Below are positions 11,267 to 23,200 of a stretch of DNA of 64,000 bases, in pieces. The translations under genes and the position numbers were made by a program. This DNA is from Steromphala cineraria (Eukaryota > Mollusca > Gastropoda > Trochida > Trochidae), in the NCBI GenBank assembly GCA_916613615.1, contig OU744732.1, positions 54,723,727-54,787,726 on the forward strand. Reading direction: 5' to 3'. Below the pieces are notes generated by a model. The model saw nothing but the letters and a program-made list of their open reading frames with translations. It was not told the origin of the DNA and did no database searches. Every line of letters begins with the position of its first letter. Positions within the stretch are counted from its first letter, which is position 1.

Positions 11267-14200
11267 GTACGTACTTCGGAGTTCCCTTTACTTCTTACTT
11301 ACTTACTACTTCTTTACTTCCCATTTCTAACTTGGAGCAGTTCATATACCTGGTGACCCTTTTCCATCTGTTTCTGCACAGTCTTAAGTAAACCTAGCCT
11401 CAATATTATCCGTTTCACTCCTATACTGAGTCTAGAAAGGCCAAGGTCGTGTTGGCCCACGTATCGAATTGACCAATCAGAACTCAGCTTTCCAAGCCAC
11501 AATAGTCTGCCTTCGCACGTATAACGTTGGAGGTCATTGGTTGCAGAAAGGTCGGCTTACGCGAACCTCTACTAGACCTTTCTAGACTTAGTATAGGAGT
11601 GAAACAGATAATACTGAGGCTAGGTTTACTTAGACTGGTTTCTGCAAATTTTGGTTGTCCTTGCAAAACTGTAGTTCCTTGAGGTGGTCCTGGGGAAATT
11701 TGCCCAACCCATTTGCTTGGTTTCCCTTAAAAATTATTAGATATAGGATACTTTTACCACTGCAAAGGGGCCCCATCTAAAATTTGCCAAAAACACCCTC
11801 ACTCCCCACATTTTTTCTGAGGCACAATCTATCAACATTGGCCACACTGTCTCAGTTGAGAGTTAAAACTTTATGCAAAAGACTCCAAAAATCGACAGGT
11901 CTTCTCTGAATCTTGTTTGTTTCATTTCAGCACCAAATAAATTTACAGAAAATTAAATATTGAGGAACTGAAACATTGACCTTGTATTTTGCTTAAATTT
12001 GAAAAATAGATGATATGATCTTTATTCCTCTATAGGAGAGTTACATGTGTATTTGTGATATCATATTAGTGAAGATGTACAGTTATGAGTGAGAATCATG
12101 CATTGATTTTACTGTATTTATTGTATTTTCTGCAGCGAGTACACCCACATCTCTGCGAAGGAGTTGGATTACCAATACCATGACACAGTTGACGACGAAA
12201 CTGCCACATTCCAAGTTGAGCGCTTCCACATTCAAAACCATCATGCAGCAGATGCTTCCATATCAGAACTTGTCAGCAAGGTATGTGTGAAGATCTTTAC
12301 ATTAAAGGGGCAGTAACACGTTTTTAGGGGGGGAATAAAAGGTGATGTCAGCAAAATGAAAATTAAAGTTTCCAATTGAAAGACAATGTATACAAACATA
12401 ATGGAGTAGTAATAATTAAAATATATAATGTCAAGTTTAGCAATGCGATTCCTTTTTCTTACACAAAGTGAATATAAGGTGTTCACATTAAATGGCCGCG
12501 TTGATTTTAGGTGAATCTTCATACTTTGTCCTCTGACTATGGATAATTGTTTTGTGTTATGATGACACTATCAAAAAAATACATGCTACTGCCCCTTTAT
12601 GGAATAAGGCAAAGACAAATTTATTAGTTGCTTGACTGAATGAATGATTATGCCTGATTTTAAGAGGGAAAATGTCACTCTGAACCCAAAGAAAAAAGCT
12701 AAAATGTTGTGGAAAAAAGTATTCATCTTCACTTAATAATATTGCCAAATTTGGCCTCTTGTCTTCAGATGTTTGGCCCCAAATCCCCTCTCTTGATTAG
12801 TTATGTCTGACCCAAGTATTCATTGTAAGGAACATGTTATGTTATTATTGGATTGGTGATGATGTTAGTAGTGGTTTTTCTAGGTGGGAGGTGATGTTGA
12901 CAGTGTTTTGCCATTTCTTTTCTCTTTATTGGGGGCCGGCATAGCGCAGTGGTTAGTGCGTTGGGCTTCGGATCAGGAGGTCCGTGGTTCGAATCCCGCC
13001 AGTTTGCAGTAGAGAACTGTTCTACACACAGTCAGGTTTAGGTTCAATGCAACACTGAATATCAGCATAGTACCACCCATGGTTCACTAATTCCAGCCGA
13101 TGCTCACAGGTTTCACCACAATACATAGCTACAATAGTGTTACGGGCTTTCTTCCTGCAATAATACTAGCAGCCGCGATGTTAGTGAAATAATCTTGAAA
13201 GCGGCGATAAACCCCATATGACCTCACCTTTCTTTTTATTGTCTTTAGCCATGACCATTTGTATTAATTGAGATTATGTTTGCATGATTGATAGTAAAAT
13301 CATAATGACCATGTGATTGTGTATCTTGACAAATATTATTGGCCACTTTTGAGGTAATAACAGGATTGTATCAAGATATGAAGGCCAAATGGCAATAGAA
13401 CTCGGAGCATAAAAAATCAGAAACTATTGATTTTATTACTTCAGCCAAAAGTTATGATGAGGGGAATCCATGACATAGCCTCAAACTTAACGTTACTTAA
13501 GTGAAGATCTTGACTTAACAAGGGATAAGGGAAGCAGGGACCATGGGCCATTTAGCCCATAGGGAATGAAAAATGGGTCTGTTAAGTTTTTTAATTTATT
13601 ATTGAAATAAGGGCCATCCAAGATTAAAAGTTCAGAACCTAAATGTTGTTCCCAATCCCTGTAGTATTTACAGTTTACAGTATTATCAGTGTTTGAAATA
13701 GGTGCTGCCATCAGGCTGGGCCAGTTGCTTATGTGACCAACAAGAGAATTTGCAATGTTTCCATACAAATGTTGATGTTGAGAAATTTACCAATTCCTAA
13801 GCCTTAGGGTCTTTGAAATTTTTTGTTAAAGTAAGATTTATGTTCTATTGCAATATGTCAAGTTGATACCACTGTTTACACTATTGTTTGTTATAAGCAT
13901 CATCTAGCCTCTGGTTACAATGGATGTAACTTAGAGTTTTAGAGTCTTTTTGTAATTAAGAAGGAATGGAGAGAACCTTTTTCCACAACTCTAAATACAT
14001 TCTCTATATAAATCTATACATGAATTCACAATATTAGAAACTGTCATTAGCAGCATTAGTCTAACTGTCTGCTATCAGTTTTTGTGCAGTTTCCGCTGCG
14101 TCCGCCACACTCGTATTACTGGCTGTAACTTTTTTCCACTAAGCTTTCCAGAACTTTTATTCATAACTTGCTGCTTATACCTCGTGGGAACGATTTTGAC

Positions 14201-17200
14201 ACTTTCAAGGTCAAAGGTCAAGGTCACAAACTATAAAATAACTAAAAAATTACTTGTAAACGTGGTAACTTGAAAAGTTTTTGTGCTATAAAATTGGTAT
14301 TGCTCTAACTTAGTATATATCAGTAAAAAGAATTGAAAAGGTTTCCGCTACAATCTGTCAAAGGGTAAGGTCACGACTTTAGCATGGTTTAGCGAAAATG
14401 CTTTATCTCAACTATGAACACTTTTGATCAATACATGATTGTTATACTCAATGAAAAGTGTTCATTGATTGTGTGACCTTGAATGCAAAGGTCAAGGTCA
14501 CGAGCGAATGCCCAATTTGCTGAGGCATGAAGAAGGCGGCACTTAGGAAGGCAAAGCCCCCAGTTTTCGGGCTGCTCTGCTTTTGCGGTGTCCCGCAAAT
14601 GCTAGTTGTAAGGAAAATGCTTGTCTATGAATGGCTCATGCTTTTAATAGGTCATTTTCAACCCCTTCTTTTGTATCAAGTATTTGATCTTCACACAACT
14701 TTTATGTACATAAGTTTTTTTGATGAATATTTCTTTTGACTAGTGCCATGTTCAGGACCTGATATCTTCAAACCTGTAACAATAAGTTTAGTGATTTGAA
14801 GAAGAAATGTATGCTGCACATTTACAATGTTTATGTCATTTAATTATGTTGGAACCAGCTGGAATGGAATATGATTACATCATATGGGTTATTATCTAGC
14901 AGCAAGAGTTGCTTCCCTTTGATTATGCTGTAATGTTTCTCAGTGAGAGGAAATACAGCATTATTATCTGGTGAATATGAGATTCTTTTTGTTTGGAGAA
15001 AAATATTCTAAAATAACAATTACTCAGGACTCTCTGGTCAATAACAAGAGAGGTTTGGATAGATTTGATCATCAATGATTAAGCAGCAATTTGTATGTGT
15101 TCAACCATCTTGTAGGTTGATAAAAAAAAAAAAATTTATATGTTATATCTCAAAATTCAAACTATTGCATCTCTGGACGGCTTCTTATTTGCCAAATAAA
15201 TTTTCATTAGTTCATTAGCTTTTCTTATTCCTTTTCCTAGTGCTAACCCTGATGTCCCTTACCATGATAAACATTTGTTTCTCCTAAAGTAACCTTTCAT
15301 TTGACTTGAACGTATCTATCTCTAACAAGTGGTCCATAATCCCATAAACAGATATTTACCAAGGCAGTAAGATCTGGGAATGGCAAATAAAGAAAGAGTC
15401 GAATAGATATTGGAGTATTATGTGTTCATATGCTGTGTATATACTATTGAGGACCTTGAACAATTTAAATTGAGTGATACTCAGTGTTCAAGGAACAATA
15501 CCATTTCTGTGAAATGTTGCATTCCTTAAAGTGTAGTGATGTTTTCTGTTGTGTATTGCATAAAGATATAAGTATTTTAGTATGACACCAAGTACCTTCA
15601 GTAGAATTTTGAAACTAGAGTCCGTGGCCATTCTTTAATCTATAACTGCATCTATGAAAGTATTTTGATCTTGTACTTTAAAATTTATAAACATTCTAAA
15701 GAAATCACCTGTCAGCATTTTCATCACAGGCTATGCTTGTAAGTCAAGGAAATGTTCAGATCTATTCAAAACCAGCTCCTATTATTCAAGAGAAAACTCC
15801 ATGCCACTCCCGTTTGATTTATTGTCAATTTCAAGTTTAAATCCCGTAAAAGTATGTTTACAATGCTATAAATTCAGGTACGCAAATAAACCACTGTTTA
15901 TTGCAAGGAGGGAGGGACTTCTTTCATGGTAGAAATGCATTATATCTGCATTTTCATGTAATTTTCAAAAGAGTTTGGGTAATTTGCATGATAAAATGAA
16001 AACAGGTGTCATTTACTAATGTTATATGCAGGCAATCAGAACAGGTAACAGAAAGGGACTACTTTCATTATTGGATTGCATGATGTTCTCAGCATTCCAT
16101 GCAGTAAATTTGTCAAAAATATCACCTTGATTTGTCAAGGTGACATGCAAATAGGTGTCTTCTACTTATGTCACATGCAGGTGTAATGCTGTTACTGTAA
16201 GATCGTTACAGGTAATGCTGTTACTGTAAGATCGTTACAGGTAACAGGACACCTGTTGACCCAGATTAAATACCTGTAGAGGTTGATCAAGTTTGACCGA
16301 CTTCGACCTCTAAGTGTTCATAGGCCAGCTTATCATTGTGCAAATACACTGTACATAGCTCATGCTGGATCACTTTCAGAGTTTGATGCGGGTCAAAGTG
16401 TAGTGATTGTGTGAAACGTCTCTTGCTCAATATTTGGAGCGTACATATATGCTTAAGCAGGTGCCCTGTAGGTGTTAATTGCAGGTGTTGCACTTCCTGA
16501 TTGGTTATGGCACCTTTTGTGTAATAGATATTGAAGAGGTTTTTTATATAGGAGAGCTTTGGGATATAGACAGACAGATATATAAGTTCACAGATACTCA
16601 CAAAGATACATAGTTACATTGGTAAACTTAAGTTGCATATAAGGCCTTATGACACTAACATGTGCAAATAATTGTGATTGATCGCGCAGTTGTGTTTGTT
16701 GGTTCAAATTGAGTGAAATCTATCGGAAATCTGTGTAATATGCATATTATTACTTCAGGTAAATTGTGGGTGACAGAAAAAAAAATGCAAATAAGAACTC
16801 CTTCTTGCCTAAGGCAGCTTAACATATAAATTTGGAACCATAGTTTTACTGAGTTACTGATACAATCGAGTATTCAATTGACCTTTACAATAGAGATATT
16901 TTGATGCACGCTGTTGAAAAAGATTGTTTGAATAAGGATGAAACAGTAGAAGGACAATGATTATTGCGGAGATTTATGGAGAGTGGATTCAATTAGGTGA
17001 TTATCTCATTAGTCTGTCGCAGTCGGGGAGGTATTGTGTACAGACACAGAGCACGCTATGATCCACATCAGGACATCTAGCGTAGCTGTTTGATGAACAC
17101 GGTGGGGGATAGAGGGAATACAGATAAAGAGAGAGAGAGATACAGGTGGAGAGTGGAAATAGTTTTATTGAGGATTTGAGGTCTAAGGGGGTCCCATCTT

Positions 17201-20200
17201 GGGGGTGGAGGAACTGACAGACTAAGTGGATATTTTCCTATTTTGAGACTAACTGTTAGCAATAAAAAATGCATAATTGATATAAAAGTGAAAATAATCA
17301 TGATACACCGCTCTTCCCCCAATTTTGGAATATTTGCCTTAAATTAATAATCTTGTTGAAGTTTTTTGGAAACGGGTAATTGTACTTCTGAAAAGTACAT
17401 ATCCTTATATCACTGCAATTTATAAACATTTTCTATTAATGGATCAATTCTAAGCTTGAGATAAACATGAATACTTCTTTTTTAAGTAAAACTTCTATGG
17501 CTGTAATAGATTTGAAAATAATGTAAATGCATTATCTACAAAAATTCTGGACAGTTATTATCCATGATACTAAGTTACCTCTGTCAGTTTCTTTTTTTAA
17601 TGATGAGCAAAAATTTTTTTATGACAAAGATATTAATCATGACATGTCAATTTACTGACACACACAAAGAAGAAGTCAACATCAAAGTCATTATCTCAAT
17701 CCAAATTGTCAGCTTTAGGTAAACCCTTTCAGGATTTGCACTAATTTGAAAAACATGACCTGAAGAGCTGAACAGTCATGCAAACAACAAAACAATTTGA
17801 TGCTAATCACTTCGATTGGCCTGCAATGTTTTCACACACGCTATTGTACTTCTTCAAGACTGAAAGCAGAAACCGGGACCTGCTATAAATAAAGCCACGC
17901 TCTCCCAGCTAAGCTTTGGGTTGCCATGGCGACCAAGTACACCATGACTGTCCCGCATTGAATGAAGCCAGTCAATACTATTAGCTGCGGCAGGTATTGT
18001 GTAGCCAACCAGAGACGAGGTCAGTGATTATCATAAATAATTCTCTCCTCTCTACCTAGGTCTGGGCATGTGTAGACTTGACGTACAAATTGACAAACTC
18101 TGACAAGAACAGACCTGTCAGTGAAATTTGCGCTCACAAACTCTGCCATTACTAGAGATTGGCATGAGGGGATATAGTAAATAGACATTTCATAGTAACA
18201 ATTTCACAACAAATTTGAGGATTTGAAACATCCATTCCGTCCAAAATGATAAAAGTGGAGCGAACTGGGTTCACAACTTATCGGGTGAGTGTTGCTGTAA
18301 CAGCCAATCAGGCCTTATGTTGTGTACATGTAGTAACAAGGCTTCTATTTCCCAGTACTATATACACTTCTCTGGGAATATGTCGGTTTCTTGTTAGTTG
18401 TTCGAAATCATGTATCTATTCTGTTTGGTATTCTTCAATCTCGTGTTGTTAAGCCTGACAAAAAGTTTTGTCTTCTATTGTAATGTTTTCTCCTGTCTAA
18501 ACATTTTCTGTGTATATTATGTTATGAGAAACATATTCTATCATAAGTATTTTGTTTCATAACATTAATTTTTAAGTATGTCTGCAAGTAACGGAATATT
18601 CCTGAAAATGAAAAACAGTTTATGCTGGAAGTTTTTGATGAAGTGTAACTTAGATTGACGAGAATCAGGAAGTAGGTTTACATGTACTTCCAGGTGTGGG
18701 GATCTGACTTTTTTGTTACGGTTTATATGTAAGACTTTTAGAACTTGTACAAAACTTTAAGATTGTTTGTTGAAGTTCATTTTAGAAGATGTATCAGTTT
18801 AAAAATTTCAAACCAAATTGATACTATGAGTTGATTTCTTAAAAAAAGAAAATAAGATTATTGAATAATCATTCACTTTATTCTAAAGATTTTAATACCA
18901 AATAACAGCATAAAGATAGAATATGAACAAAGATTATACAATATTTTCTTCACATGCCATGAAGCAAATATTCAGTCGTATGAGTAATGCATTGTTCCGT
19001 CTACCTTTATTAGCCTGCCGTGCCCAATCAAGCTTATCTACATAATCAATTTTCCCAGGTACCGGTCTTTGTGCATCAATATTCGTTAAGGAAAGCTGCA
19101 CAGGCTAAATATAACATACTTCACTGCGCTAGTAAAAAGATTTATCAATATTAACCTGATCACGCAGTCTCCAAACAAACGCTTGGCTGAATAATTGATG
19201 GTGTTTGCTGAACTAGTTTAGCATCTTTTATCACCTGTAACCGTTAAAAAAAACTTGATCATTCTGATTTACAAGTGCAAAAAATTTGTTATTTCCATAT
19301 AATGAAATTTTCATATTTTTGATATCATCTGAAATCAATGGTACTGTTTTTCATCAGTGTAAATGAGATTGTTGATAATGTGCAGATATCTCCTTCAAAT
19401 ATACCTTTCCTAAAGAGTCATTGAGGCGTAAATATTTGCCTTCTGTCTCCTTGGGTTAATAAGCACCATTATGTAATAACCAGCTAGGGTTTAATGCATA
19501 ACTAGATAATAGCAGGTATTATGGTTTCGACATATGGTCAAATATTGAGGGGAAAGCTTAAGCCAACCAAATTACAGGGTGTTAACTAATGTCCCTGTTG
19601 AAAAGTTGCCTTTGTGATCCATGTGATGTTTTGAATCATTTGGAAGTTGTAGTTTTTCTATTTAAACATTTTTGTAATGAGATGTAAATATTACAAGTTA
19701 AGGTAAAGCAGGAGATTATTATACTATTTGGAAATTGAAAACATTGTTTAAAAATATCATGAAATTCAATTAAATTTATTTTATATGAAATTCAACAGTA
19801 AAAAATTTAGTAATTCATTTTGTCAAAAAACTAATAATTTGTATTTATAAAATGAACAATTCCAGAGTATATGGTTCTATTCTGATACCTTGACTAAGCT
19901 TGAAATGTCTGTAATAGACTCAAAACATTGAATACAAAAATTGTTGCATTACATCTATATAAAGGCCCTCTGACATAATGCCTATAATTAGCCCATGTAT
20001 ACTGGTAGATATAACTAGGCTATATTTACTCTTGGGCTCAGTCAGGTGGGATATATACTATGTATTGTTACCTGGCCTGTGACTTGGTAGTTTTGGGAGG
20101 TAACTTGTTGAATTAGCTGTGAGATAAAAGTGGTTTTTTTTGTTTTAAGAGTAACATTTAGCTCAAGTTACGGTATAAATAATAAATTATAATTAAATAA

Positions 20201-23200
20201 AAAAGAAATTATTCTGAAGTTTGAAATATTTTTACGAATTTCATACTTAATAGGGTAATGTACAGCACAAGTTTTATTTCATCAAGTTATTTATGTCTCA
20301 AGCCAAAGGAATTGAATCCCTGCCCAGTAATATTTATCAGTAAAAGCTTGTCATAATAGACAGTTTGGCAGATTGCCACGTCAATAACGACCGGTAACAT
20401 AACCTGCTATATCAATAGCAATATGTCAGGTGTGATATTAGGTCGTATCAGATTGTTTACAAGGGCTGTAGGCATTAAATATGGTCGGCTTTTTGAACCA
20501 GCAAGCAACAACACTGTTTGATTAATTGGGACGTGTGAAACTGTTATGTCAGATATATTTGCTTGATTTGATGCTTCTGCTTTGCAAACATTTTGTTGGA
20601 ATAAATCATGTTACAAAAACAAACATTTTGTGTGAATGAACATTAGCAACCTTAAATCTCTGTAACAGGGCCTCCTTTCACAAAGTTGATCGTAAGTCCT
20701 CAAGGTAGCCTTAGTGCTGTGTTAGTTGTGATAGGAAGTCTATGTAAAGAGTTAACAGTGCTTTAGAGTTTTTCATTTAATTGATGTGAAGCACGGTCTT
20801 TGTCCCAGTCTCTGGCAAGGTCACCTGAGTATGATGTATTTTAGTCACAAAGTCATGTCTTTGTTATTTACCCTTTTAGATGTCAAGGTTAACTATGTCT
20901 CCTTGTGTTCTTTACATCCAAGAACTCTTCGAGTAATTATTGAAGTATAAAGAGTTGGAGAATGTTTCTCCAGGTGAAAGAATCCACAATCAGTTAAACA
21001 CACTTTTATAGTTCTTGAAGCTTGCCAATATTTTTAAATATAGTTTTGATTGTTTTACTTTTTGAAAAAAGAAAAGAATATCATCACATGTTTGAAAAAA
21101 GATAAAATAGAATATCATCACATGTATTGTAATTTATGCTTTCATTCTAAGAAATGTTTATTTCATCACAATGCTTTTGACAAGCTATATAACGTTGGTA
21201 ATCTCGATAAAGTAAAAGCTAATCATCTCTCTATCTGTTTGCAGTTGAACCCGATCATCGCTCAGACCACCACTGCCTCGGGCATGAGCCCCGACTCTCA
21301 GACACCGCAACTCATCGGCAGCTCCGCATCAAGTCCATACCACGATGGGGTACGTCTATACCCTTCTTGTACTTATTGAGCCACTTTGTCATTCACCTTT
21401 TTATCAGTCAGGCCTGAATTGAAACTCAAAAACATTAGTTTCTGGTTCTTGGGGTATGTTGATGAAATATGAATAATCATGGATGAGAGAAAATATCAGT
21501 TATGTTTCTGAATGGGTGGTAACAAGGCTTACTTTTCTTTTTCAAAGGGGAAGTAACTTGGGTAAGATATAACACACATACTGCAATATGTTTCTCTTGT
21601 ACTTCAACCCAGTTTTTCTTGATACCTCTCATGTTTCAAATCTACAATATATAGATTATGTTAATGTGAAAGTCTGAAGTGCAAGTGAGTTCATTGGTTA
21701 TTATTCTTCGTATTCATGTTTAAACCATGATGCTCTCTTCTCCACCTCAATAGAGAATTATCATCTATTCGTTGGACATCACAATTTTGCATGTAAATTT
21801 TCTGATTCATCAAATAACTTTAATTTCATAGTTCATTTTTACATCATCATTAATTTGAAAATTTGCTTTCAAACATATTTTTTAAATAAATTTTGTCACC
21901 GTTTTCATTTTGCATGGTATTTGTTTAACAGGTTGTAACATCACCACCGCCATATTCCCCTCACACAAACGTTCAGTCACCCTCTCCAACAGTGCCATCC
22001 AAGTAAGTAGCCAATCAGATCACAGCAGGATTGAATCTAACCAATCAAAACATTAAGAAGATTACAACAATCCAATCAGATCATAGCAGGATTGAATCTA
22101 ACCAATCAAATCTTTAAGATTACAACAATCCAATCAGATCATTGCATATTTGAATCTAACAAATCAAATCATTAAGAAGATTACAACAATCCAATCAGAT
22201 CATAGCAGGATTAAATTTAACTAATCAAATCATTAAGAAGATTACAACAATCCAATCAGATCATAGCAGGATTGAATCTAACCAATCAAATCACTAAGAA
22301 GATTACAACAATCGAATCAGATCATAGCAGGATTGAATCTAACTAATCAAATCACTAAGAAGATTACAACAATCCAATCAGATCATAGCAGGATTGAATC
22401 TAACTAATCAAATCATTAAGATGATTACAACAATCCAATCAGATCACAGCAGGATTGAATCTAACCAATCAAATCATTAAGAAGATTACAACAATCCAAT
22501 CAGATGATAGCAGGATTGAATCTAACCAATCAAATCACTAAGAAGATTACAACAGTCCAATCAGATGATAGCAGGATTGAATCTAACTAATCAAATCACT
22601 CAGAAGATTACAACAATCCAATCAGATGATAGCAGGATTGAATCTAACTAATCAAATCACTGTAGGTATAAGGACTGGCCAATCACAGCATTGTAGTGCT
22701 ATCAAAGTAAGTAGCCAATCTGATCACAGCATGGTAAATATTACCCTATCACATTATTAGGAGAATCAAAACAATCCAATCAGAACATAGCAGGAAAGAA
22801 TCTTAAGTTATCAAATCACTGTAGGGATAAGCATTGGCCGCAGTTAGATCACAGCATGATAGAAATTAACCAATCACATATTTATTAAGAGAATCGAAAC
22901 AATTCAATTAGATTAATGCAGAAAAGATTCTAACCAATCAAATCACTGTAGGGATATTAACTGGTCAATCAGGTCACAGAATAGTAGGAATTAACTAATC
23001 ATGTCAGTGTAGGAATGAAAACTATCCAATTAAATAATCAGTTCACTGCATGTTAGAAATAAAGTATTCAAATCGTTTTGGGGAGAGAAATGTTATTTTG
23101 TAGAATCTGATATTGAGCTTTTGATCAAAGCTTTAGGGAAAACGAAAGCCAATTATATGAATTAACAAGAGATACCTAAAAAGCAAAGCTTTTTTAAAAA

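Larger units (their letters stand above)
13230..21244 (+). other. Long p63/p73 intron, no exon recognised except possible internal promoter
   Basis: AT-rich intron DNA separates the transactivation exons from the linker and DNA-binding exons. Apart from the degraded element near 14060-14620, the 29-bp duplication and the TATA-like region at 17840-18030, nothing coding was recognised. Confidence 0.6.

Noticed and set aside
12932..13005. A genuine tRNA gene
   Set aside because: A and B boxes are present, but the anticodon and acceptor stems do not pair well, and the sequence runs on into a SINE body with flanking duplication.
17930..18017. A coding delta-N first exon starting at the ATG near 17931 or 17962
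   Set aside because: The first frame stops after 11 codons. The second does not join the exon at 21245 in frame with either visible donor.
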